DNA of 64,000 nt. It comes from Listeria welshimeri serovar 6b str. SLCC5334 (GTDB lineage Bacteria; Bacillota; Bacilli; Lactobacillales; Listeriaceae). The stretch spans positions 496,001 to 560,000 of the forward strand of contig NC_008555.1 of assembly GCF_000060285.1 (NCBI RefSeq). The letters are read 5' to 3'. Positions 57,553 to 64,000 of the stretch are shown one piece after another. A program made the position numbers and the translations under genes. The notes under the pieces were generated by a model. It was given only the letters and a program-made list of their open reading frames with translations. It searched no databases and was not told where the DNA came from. Positions within the stretch are counted from its first letter, which is position 1, and every line of letters starts with the position of its first letter.

Positions 57553-58188
57553 TTATTTTTGAATTTTTTCTGTTTCTACAACACGAAGACCTTTTCGTTC
57601 TAAGTGAGTAATAATTTCGTTTTTAGTATCTTCTGTTACACCGACTGGTAAGGAAACGAGCACGCGGCGGATAAAGTCTTCTGTTTGATTATCTAGTGTA
57701 ATTAAACTTGAGATACTTGAGTAACGGTCAATTATTTTGGTGATTTTTGTTAAAGCGCCTTTTACTTCTCCGGTTGCTATAGTAAGAACATAACTGGTCG
57801 TTTTGACATTCCATCCATCTTGAAGCAAACCAAGTAATTTACCATGCGTTAAAATCCCATAGAAATGACCTTGTTCATTTAAAACAGCAATATAAGGTAG
57901 TTCTTTAATGGTAAAAAAGACTTCAAAGAAAGATGCGTTGACACTAATGTGTTTCGTTGCATTTTTAATTAAGCTCATTACAGGGTCACTTAAACTCCCA
58001 CCATTTGCTGCATGCTTGTAAATATGCATTTTATAAATATTACCTAAGAATTTTTCGCCTTTTTCGTCTAATACGGGAACACAGCGATAACCAGATTCTT
58101 CTAGTAAATTGATAGCCTCTTGTAAAGTTGCATCGCCGGGAACGGTTGTTAAATTTATTTTAGGGATACAAAGGTTTTTTATCAACAT
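57553..58188 (-). CDS. cbpA: CBS-domain protein, CbpA-type c-di-AMP receptor
   Basis: A 211-residue protein with two CBS domains (about residues 10-65 with INLLEESGYRCVPVLDEKGEKFLG, and 75-130 with PYIAVLNEQGHFYGILTHGKLLGLL) and a C-terminal ACT-like module (SYVLTIATGEVKGALTKITKII). In L. monocytogenes the protein at this locus (lmo0553) is, as I recall, CbpA, one of the c-di-AMP-binding proteins found biochemically. The target pathway is not known. ATG 58188 follows GGAGTGAA; the longer frame to 58254 has no ribosome site. Confidence 0.85.
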   Translation of the reverse strand: MLIKNLCIPKINLTTVPGDATLQEAINLLEESGYRCVPVLDEKGEKFLGNIYKMHIYKHAANGGSLSDPVMSLIKNATKHISVNASFFEVFFTIKELPYIAVLNEQGHFYGILTHGKLLGLLQDGWNVKTTSYVLTIATGEVKGALTKITKIIDRYSSISSLITLDNQTEDFIRRVLVSLPVGVTEDTKNEIITHLERKGLRVVETEKIQK

Positions 58189-58324
58189 GTTATTCACTCC
58201 ATTCTTCTTCCTTTTTATTTTAACGTAAAGTAGGACTTTTGTATAGAAAATCACTATTCATTGTCTCGATAATTCGGAAAAAATGCGATTAATTACTTAT
58301 ATAAATGGAAACTTTTGGCTATAG

Positions 58325-58350
58325 GTTTAAATTTTCTAAAAAAAGTGTAT
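58325..58350 (+). promoter_or_regulatory. Possible sigma-B promoter of the alcohol dehydrogenase gene
   Basis: GTTT (58325-58328), a 16-base spacer and GTGTAT (58345-58350) are one base from GTTT-N-GGGTAT. About 50 bases before the start codon. Confidence 0.45.
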
Positions 58351-58398
58351 TATTAACTATGCTATGTAAATTTATAAACCGAAAGAAGGACGTTAAAA

Positions 58399-59580
58399 AT
58401 GCAAAAAGAAATGTTGAATTTTGATTATTATAACCCTACTCATATTATTTTTGGTAAAAATCGTTTAGAAGAATTAAATGAGGTTATTCCTCAAGATAAA
58501 AAAGTTTTGTTACTTTATGGTGGCGGTAGTGTTAAGCGTTTTGGTACTTTAGATAAAGTAAAAGAAGTGCTTAAATCACGAGAAGTAGGCGAATTTGGTG
58601 GAATTGAAGCGAACCCTACATACGAAACATTAATCAAAGCAATTAAATTAGTGAAAGAAGAAAACTATGACTTTTTGCTTGCTATTGGTGGCGGCTCTGT
58701 TATTGATGGTACAAAATTTGTTGCTGCAGGTGCATTGTTTGATGGGAATCCAATAGACATTTTTGGTAGTGGAATTGGTGAAAAACGTCCTATCACACAG
58801 GCGCTTCCTTTTGGAACTGTTTTAACTCTCCCAGCAACTGGTTCTGAAATGAATAGTGGTGGTGTTATCACTTTTGTTGAAAAGAAAGCGAAACTTGGCT
58901 TTGGTAGTGCGTATACTTTCCCAGTTTTCTCTTTACTTGACCCGGAACTCACATACACTCTGCCAAAACGTCAATTAGCGAACGGAATTATGGATGCATA
59001 TGTACATGTTATGGAACAATATATGACGTATCCAGTTGGTGCTTTGCTACAAGATCGTTATGCCGAAAGCTTACTACAAACATTAATTGAAATTGGTCCA
59101 GATGTTATTGATGAAGATAATCATGATTATAATACACGAGCTACTTTCATGTGGTCTGCAACCAATGCACTTAATGGAACCTTATCTAGAGGCGTTCCGC
59201 AAGACTGGGCAAGCCATGGTTTAGGACATGAAATTACAGCACTTTATGGAATTGATCATGCACGTACGTTAGCAATTGTACTTCCATCCCTATTAAATGT
59301 TCGTCGTAATGAAAAACATGATAAATTAGTACAATATGCTGAGCGAGTGTGGGGTATTGCAGACGGTAACGATGATGAAAAAATTGATGCAGCGATTCTG
59401 AAAACACGTGAGTTTTTTGAAAGTTTAGGTGCAGGGACTAGATTTAGCGATTATGGTCTTGGTGAAGAAGTAGTAGATGTACTTGTGGACCAACTAGAAC
59501 GTCATGGTTTAACAAATATTTCGGAACACGGTGATCAAACTTTAGAAGTCTCTCGTCAAATTTATAAAAATGCTTTATAA
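58399..59580 (+). CDS. Iron-containing alcohol dehydrogenase, butanol dehydrogenase type
   Basis: A 393-residue NAD(P)H-dependent aldehyde/alcohol dehydrogenase of the YqhD/BDH group. The nucleotide loop is LLAIGGGSVIDGTKFVAAG; metal ligands are in GIMDAYVHVMEQYMT (Asp and His) and GLGHEITALYGIDHA (two His). It reduces aldehydes such as butyraldehyde or methylglyoxal, so detoxification of reactive aldehydes is the likely role. The start is ATG after GAAAGAAGGACG. A sigma-B-like promoter is possible. Confidence 0.92.
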   Translation: MQKEMLNFDYYNPTHIIFGKNRLEELNEVIPQDKKVLLLYGGGSVKRFGTLDKVKEVLKSREVGEFGGIEANPTYETLIKAIKLVKEENYDFLLAIGGGSVIDGTKFVAAGALFDGNPIDIFGSGIGEKRPITQALPFGTVLTLPATGSEMNSGGVITFVEKKAKLGFGSAYTFPVFSLLDPELTYTLPKRQLANGIMDAYVHVMEQYMTYPVGALLQDRYAESLLQTLIEIGPDVIDEDNHDYNTRATFMWSATNALNGTLSRGVPQDWASHGLGHEITALYGIDHARTLAIVLPSLLNVRRNEKHDKLVQYAERVWGIADGNDDEKIDAAILKTREFFESLGAGTRFSDYGLGEEVVDVLVDQLERHGLTNISEHGDQTLEVSRQIYKNAL

Positions 59581-59662
59581 TGGTAAACGAAACTTTTCGT
59601 AACTAGCATAAACTGCATTTACTTAATTTAATATGAAAAGAGATGAAAGAGGGCGAATTTTC

Positions 59663-61150
59663 TTGAGTACAGAGAATGCATCAAAGGAAAAAACATTTTT
59701 TGGGCATCCGCGTGGACTCGCTACCTTATTTAACACGGAATTTTGGGAGCGATTTTCTTACTACGGGATGCGAGCAATACTTATCTATTATATGTATGAT
59801 TCTGTTGCAAAAGGTGGGCTAGGATTTGACCAAGCTACCGCGACAGCAATTATGTCTATATATGGATCACTTGTTTTTATGTCAGGAGTTATAGGCGGCT
59901 GGTTTGCAGACCGGGTTCTTGGACCACGACAGACTATTTTTTATGGTGGCGTATTAATAATGGTTGGGCATATTGTCCTTGCGCTTCCTAATGGTGGAGC
60001 AACTGCTCTATTTGTTTCAATGGCATTTATTATCTTAGGAACTGGTTTACTTAAGCCAAATGTATCTAACGTTGTTGGCGATTTATATCCAGTAGGAGAT
60101 AATCGTCGAGATGCTGGTTTTAGTATTTTTTACATGGGGATTAATTTAGGTGCTTTTATTGCGCCGTTTATTGTTTCCGCGGTTTCTGACAAAGCTGGTA
60201 GTTTCCATGCTGGTTTTAGTGTGGCAGCCGTTGGTATGGCAGTTGCGCTAATCGTTTATGTTCTTACAGGAAAACGTTATTTAAAAGAAGCAGGTAAAAA
60301 AGTACCCAATCCACTTCAAAAATCCGAAACTATTAGCCTTATTTTAAAAATTGCAGGGATTATTGTGGGAATTGGTATTTTAATCGCCATTTTAACTATG
60401 ATTACTGGTAGTTTAACTATTAATACTATTATTCTTGCAGTAACTGTTATGGGAGTTGGCGTTCCACTTGCTTACTTTATCATGATGATGACTAGTAAGA
60501 AAACAGAAGCAGATGAAAAATCCAGATTAACTGCATACATACCGTTATTTTTAATTGCCGTTCTATTTTGGATGATTGAAGAACAAGGATCTAGTACGTT
60601 AGCAATTTTTGCTGCTGAAAGAACAGATTTATCCATTGGTAGTTTTCAATTAAATCCAGCTAATTTTCAATCACTTAATCCTGTATTTGTTATTATTCTT
60701 TCACCAGTTTTTGCATGGATTTGGACAAAACTTGGAGATAGACAACCATCTACACCGCGTAAATTCGCGTTAGGATTATTTTTCGCTGGTTTATCTTTTG
60801 TTATTATGATGTTCCCAGGAATTATTCATGGAAATACAACAACACTTGTAAGCCCGCTTTGGTTAGTATTAAGTTTCTTCATCTGTATTTTTGGTGAAAT
60901 GTTTATCTCGCCAGTTGGTTTATCAGCAACTACAAAATTAGCGCCAAAAGCTTTTGCATCTCAAACAATGAGTCTTTGGTTCCTGTCTGACGCAATGGGA
61001 CAAGCGTTTAACGCACAAGCAACGCAGTTCTTTAGCGCCGATACAGAAATTGCTTATTTTGGAATAACTGGCTTTGTGGCCATAGCCTTCGCAATAGGAT
61101 TATTCATTTTAGCGCCATTCTTGAAAAAATACATGAAGGGCGTTCATTAA
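59663..61150 (+). CDS. POT-family di-/tripeptide transporter
   Basis: A 495-residue proton-coupled oligopeptide transporter of the PTR2 family with 14 helices. The motif ExxERFxYYG occurs as EFWERFSYYGMRAIL in helix 1, and GTGLLKPNVSNVVGDLY and FYMGINLGAFIAPFI are the PTR2 signatures of helices 4-5. The late EEQGSSTLAIFA in helix 7 fits DtpT-like proteins. It imports di- and tripeptides, an important amino acid source for Listeria. I take TTG 59663 as start because GAGGG lies just upstream of it; the ATG at 59633 has no ribosome site, but would add ten residues. Confidence 0.9.
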   Translation: MSTENASKEKTFFGHPRGLATLFNTEFWERFSYYGMRAILIYYMYDSVAKGGLGFDQATATAIMSIYGSLVFMSGVIGGWFADRVLGPRQTIFYGGVLIMVGHIVLALPNGGATALFVSMAFIILGTGLLKPNVSNVVGDLYPVGDNRRDAGFSIFYMGINLGAFIAPFIVSAVSDKAGSFHAGFSVAAVGMAVALIVYVLTGKRYLKEAGKKVPNPLQKSETISLILKIAGIIVGIGILIAILTMITGSLTINTIILAVTVMGVGVPLAYFIMMMTSKKTEADEKSRLTAYIPLFLIAVLFWMIEEQGSSTLAIFAAERTDLSIGSFQLNPANFQSLNPVFVIILSPVFAWIWTKLGDRQPSTPRKFALGLFFAGLSFVIMMFPGIIHGNTTTLVSPLWLVLSFFICIFGEMFISPVGLSATTKLAPKAFASQTMSLWFLSDAMGQAFNAQATQFFSADTEIAYFGITGFVAIAFAIGLFILAPFLKKYMKGVH

Positions 61151-61159
61151 ATAAATGCA

Positions 61160-61197
61160 AAAAACACTTTCTCGATATTTGGAGGAAGTGTTTTTTG
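61160..61197 (+). terminator. Terminator after the peptide transporter gene
   Basis: AAAACACTT pairs with AAGTGTTTT, followed by more T residues. Confidence 0.78.
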
Positions 61198-61363
61198 TTC
61201 ATATTTTTATTTCCAAAAATATTTATACTAATCATGACAAAATCTAAAAAAATCAGGAGTTTTAAATGGATGTTCAAAGTTACTTTTAAATTAATTAGTT
61301 TGCCATTAACTCCTAAGATTGCTAATATTAAAGGGAGAAGTGATAATTTAAAGGAGTGTATAC

Positions 61364-62071
61364 ATGGAATCATCAGGTAGGGTAGTTATTTATTTAACGA
61401 GACATGGAAAGACGATTTTAAACACACTTGATCGGGTACAGGGCTGGGCTGACTCGCCGCTCACCGAAGAGGGAGCACTTGTTGCGCATGATTTAGGTCA
61501 TGGCTTAAAAGGCACTAATTTTGTAGCCGCTTACGCAAGTGACCGCGGACGGGCCATCGAAACAGCACGAATAGTAATGAAAGAAAGCGAGAACCATCAT
61601 TTAAAACTGGAACAATTACCTGAAATACGTGAATTTGGTTTCGGTAAATTTGAAGGGGAATATAACCAAACAGTTTTAAAAATGGTTGCGAAAGCACATG
61701 GTTTTGAATCAATTGAAAGTTATTACGATAAAACTGCTGCGAACAATTCTAATATCGTGATTGATACGGTCCACAAAATGGATGAAACTGGAATGACAGA
61801 AAACTCGGCTATTTTTGAAAAAAGATTGGCTGCTGGGCTGGATACAATTCTCCAAGACACGCAGAATCGTGGCGGAGGAGAAGTTTTAGTCGTTGCGCAC
61901 GGTATGGTTATTCACCGAATTATTGAAATGATTGATCCAAGTAAAAATTTAAGAATTATCGAAAACGCTAGTGTGACAAAAGTGATTTTTGAAAATGGAG
62001 CTTATTCTATCGAAGAACCAGGAAATATGTTTTATGTAGAAGCAGGAAAAAAAGCGCAAGGAGGAGTTTGA
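61364..62071 (+). CDS. Histidine phosphatase, phosphoglycerate-mutase family
   Basis: A 235-residue cytosolic phosphatase. The phosphohistidine motif is YLTRHGKTILNTLDRVQGWADSPLT near the N-terminus, YASDRGRAIETA follows, and the second His is in VVAHGMVIHRI. Like its neighbour and the lipoprotein at 9.8-10.6 kb it belongs to the broad cofactor-dependent PGM family, many of which are phosphatases. It starts after AAAGGAGTG and its stop lies directly before the next start, so the two form an operon, probably the result of a tandem duplication. Confidence 0.9.
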   Translation: MESSGRVVIYLTRHGKTILNTLDRVQGWADSPLTEEGALVAHDLGHGLKGTNFVAAYASDRGRAIETARIVMKESENHHLKLEQLPEIREFGFGKFEGEYNQTVLKMVAKAHGFESIESYYDKTAANNSNIVIDTVHKMDETGMTENSAIFEKRLAAGLDTILQDTQNRGGGEVLVVAHGMVIHRIIEMIDPSKNLRIIENASVTKVIFENGAYSIEEPGNMFYVEAGKKAQGGV

Positions 62072-62767
62072 GTGGCAACAGGAAAACTGAATGTGTACCT
62101 AGTTAGACACGGTAAGACGATGTTTAATACATCTCGTCGTGTGCAAGGTTGGTCAGATACACCTTTAACAAAAGAAGGAATTGAAGTGGCGGAATTTTTA
62201 GGTCGTGGATTACGAGAAGTTCCTTTTGAGGCGGTTTATACAAGTGATCGTGGTCGGACAATTGAAACAGCTGGAATTATTATACGCGAAAGTAAACAAC
62301 CACATTTGGAAATCAATGAGTTAAGTGATTTTCGGGAATTTGGTTTTGGTAAATTTGAAGGGGAATATGAAGATGTGATGTTTGGGAAAGTAATGGAGCA
62401 CTTAGGTTTTCATTCACTTGAAGAGGCTTTTGAAAAATTCGGCGATGATGGTTATCAAATTATTTCTGAAACAGTTGAAAAATTGGATAAAACTGGAATG
62501 TCTGAAACTTGGGATGCCATGGTTGCTAGATTGAAAAAAGCTTTAGAAATAGTTAGTGAAGAAAATCATGTAGAAAATGCGAATGTTTTAGTTGTTTCTC
62601 ATGGAATGGCGATTAATACGATTATTTCTTTCTTTGATAAGTCTATGATTAATCCTGAATTAGCTAATGCGAGTGTTACAAGACTTGGTTTTGAAAATGG
62701 CAAATGGACCATCGAAGCTGTTAATGATTTGAGCTACATTGAAGCCGGAAAATTAGTTTTAGCATAA
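62072..62767 (+). CDS. Histidine phosphatase, phosphoglycerate-mutase family
   Basis: A 231-residue paralogue of the preceding gene. RHGKTMFNTSRRVQGWSDTPLT is the catalytic motif; YTSDRGRTIETA and VVSHGMAINTI complete the active site. It begins with GTG immediately after the upstream stop, with AGGAGGAG as ribosome site, so it is cotranscribed. Both cytosolic copies are similar in length and lack a signal peptide. Substrate unknown; sugar phosphates are likely. A bidirectional terminator follows. Confidence 0.9.
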   Translation: MATGKLNVYLVRHGKTMFNTSRRVQGWSDTPLTKEGIEVAEFLGRGLREVPFEAVYTSDRGRTIETAGIIIRESKQPHLEINELSDFREFGFGKFEGEYEDVMFGKVMEHLGFHSLEEAFEKFGDDGYQIISETVEKLDKTGMSETWDAMVARLKKALEIVSEENHVENANVLVVSHGMAINTIISFFDKSMINPELANASVTRLGFENGKWTIEAVNDLSYIEAGKLVLA

Positions 62768-62806
62768 AAAAATCCAGAATGGTCTAAAAGCCATTCTGGA
62801 TTTTTT
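62767..62806. terminator. Bidirectional terminator
   Basis: AAAAAATCCAGAATGG pairs with CCATTCTGGATTTTTT, a 16-pair stem between convergent genes. Confidence 0.9.
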
Positions 62807-62809
62807 TTG

Positions 62810-63850
62810 TTATTTTACGAATTTAATGCAAACTGGTTCTGGAACTTTTACGTCTTTTTGAAGTAAAGTAAGAGCGCCAGTTTCTTTATTTACACCAAAA
62901 ACAGTGACGTTATTGCTGTTTTCGTTTGTTGCAACTAAGATATCGCCAGTGTAATTAAGGTCAAAATCACGAGGACCCACGCCTTCAACTGGTGTTGTTG
63001 CTGCTAGTGTTAATGAGCCATTTTCTGCAACGGCATAACTAACGATAGCATCTTGGCCACGGTTAGAAACATATAAGAAACGACCATCTGGAGAAATATG
63101 GATTGCGCTTCCTTTATTTTCTTTGTCAAAACTTTCTGGAAGAGAAGCAATTGTTTGGATAACATTCAATTTGCCAGTAGTTTTATCATATTCAGCAAAA
63201 ATAACTTCGGAAGTTAATTCTGTCATGATATACACATATTTAGCATTTGGATGAAAAACAAGGTTACGAGGGCCGCTTCCAGCTTTCACATCTAATTCGG
63301 TTACTTTTTCAAGTGTTCCTGCATTAGCGGAATAAGTAGTTACTTTGTCTGTTCCAAGATCACATGTGATAACATATTTTTGGTCTGGTGTGAAACCAGC
63401 AAAGTGTGCATGTGGTTTTTCTTGACGTTCGTGAACGCTTTTACCAGTATGTTGAATAGTAGAAACAGAAGATTTTATTGCGCCATTTTCTGTTGGGTAG
63501 CTAACAATTGTACCTAAGTGATAATTAGCTGAAACGACGATAGAACCGTCTTCGGAAGCGTCTACATAACATGGCGGGTTGCCAGTTTGTACATCTTGAT
63601 TAATGAACTTAAGTGAACCGTCCTCTTCAATTGAAAAGGCTGCGACACCACCTTTATCACCATCTTTTGCTACGGAATAAACGAATTTTTCATCATCAGA
63701 AATTTTTAGATATGTGGGATTGTCCATTTTTCCAGCTAATTTATTTTCTTTAATTTCGCCTGTAGTTTTGTCGATTACTAAGCGATAGATACCTTGACTT
63801 TCGGCTTTGGTATATGTACCAATATAAGCAGTTGCTTCATTATTTGACAT
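62810..63850 (-). CDS. 6-phosphogluconolactonase, beta-propeller type
   Basis: A 346-residue seven-bladed propeller of the YkgB/YbhE family. Repeating blade motifs include YLKISDDEKFVYSVAK, AGFTPDQKYVITCDLG, HISPDGRFLYVSNRG and GDILVATNENSNNVTVF. It hydrolyses 6-phosphogluconolactone in the oxidative pentose phosphate pathway. It is cytosolic with no signal peptide. AGGAGGAAAAGAC is its ribosome site. The gene is monocistronic, convergent with the phosphatase pair. Confidence 0.92.
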   Translation of the reverse strand: MSNNEATAYIGTYTKAESQGIYRLVIDKTTGEIKENKLAGKMDNPTYLKISDDEKFVYSVAKDGDKGGVAAFSIEEDGSLKFINQDVQTGNPPCYVDASEDGSIVVSANYHLGTIVSYPTENGAIKSSVSTIQHTGKSVHERQEKPHAHFAGFTPDQKYVITCDLGTDKVTTYSANAGTLEKVTELDVKAGSGPRNLVFHPNAKYVYIMTELTSEVIFAEYDKTTGKLNVIQTIASLPESFDKENKGSAIHISPDGRFLYVSNRGQDAIVSYAVAENGSLTLAATTPVEGVGPRDFDLNYTGDILVATNENSNNVTVFGVNKETGALTLLQKDVKVPEPVCIKFVK

Positions 63851-64000
63851 GTCTTTTCCTCCTATATAAGATATTTCCTTATTAATTATAGCATAGTGAA
63901 GAAAGGATAGAGAAACATCGCGTTTATTGCATTTTCGTTACTTTTCACTAACTTAAGTTGTTTTTAGTCTTTAATGAAATGTTTTTGTAACAAAAGTATT

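Noticed and set aside
63851-64000. Possible start of the small RNA rli31, which in EGD-e lies between the gene ending this window and the next one
   Set aside because: The last 150 bases show no clear hairpin or terminator that I could assign, so I cannot support an RNA gene here.

Overview
The window is a low-GC Firmicute chromosome. Gene content and order point to Listeria, most likely a Listeria monocytogenes strain different from the reference EGD-e. The markers are the Lin0512-family gene beside a MarR regulator, an internalin-like LPXTG protein, the pssA-E exopolysaccharide operon, a CbpA-type CBS protein, and a sorbitol PTS operon with paired phosphoglycerate-mutase genes nearby. Species and strain are inferred from remembered gene order; no search was run.

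Layout. 1-6 kb: end of aroE, aroD, an SGNH hydrolase, a DMT transporter behind a structured leader with a terminator, a DUF896 protein, a PRPP synthetase, an unknown lipoprotein and a class I glutamine amidotransferase. 6-14 kb: Lin0512 protein, MarR regulator, LPXTG internalin-like protein, UspA, a lipoprotein phosphatase under an apparent cre-controlled promoter, a DUF1304 protein, a DHA2 efflux pump and a ROK regulator. 14-22.3 kb: a type I restriction-modification island (hsdR, hsdM, hsdS, tyrosine recombinase, inverted second hsdS) with the architecture of an invertible, phase-variable system. 22.3-28 kb: GH4 6-phospho-beta-glucosidase with an RpiR regulator, a DUF2798 protein, a SulP transporter and a MerR/TipAS regulator. 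28-35 kb: pssA-E. 35-38 kb: methyltransferase, ACT-domain and DUF711 proteins. 38-44 kb: LacI regulator and a second GH4 enzyme with a clear operator, then a membrane protein with two M20 amidohydrolases. 44-46.6 kb: tagatose-bisphosphate aldolase and a class C beta-lactamase-like protein.

46.6-51.2 kb holds the most unusual region: a type VII secretion LXG toxin cassette. It has two small helical partner proteins, an LXG protein whose C-terminus looks like the colicin E5 tRNA-anticodon ribonuclease, its putative immunity gene, and then a run of orphan toxin tips and immunity genes. The run contains an EndoU tip without a start codon plus a putative immunity gene, a tip broken by an in-frame TGA plus an immunity gene, a small tip remnant plus a DUF1871-like gene, and a deleted second copy of the EndoU head. 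The linker piece KKASG recurs at the junctions, which suggests a reservoir for swapping toxin tips by recombination.

51.4-64 kb: a Fur-box iron-siderophore binding lipoprotein, a sorbitol PTS operon (IIA, IIBC, IIC, GutM, a SAF-domain oxidoreductase) with a SorC regulator, an 11-bp-arm palindrome and a cre-like site, the c-di-AMP-binding CBS protein CbpA, an iron alcohol dehydrogenase, a POT peptide transporter, two adjacent cytosolic histidine phosphatases and a 6-phosphogluconolactonase-like propeller protein. No rRNA, tRNA, CRISPR array or insertion sequence was seen.
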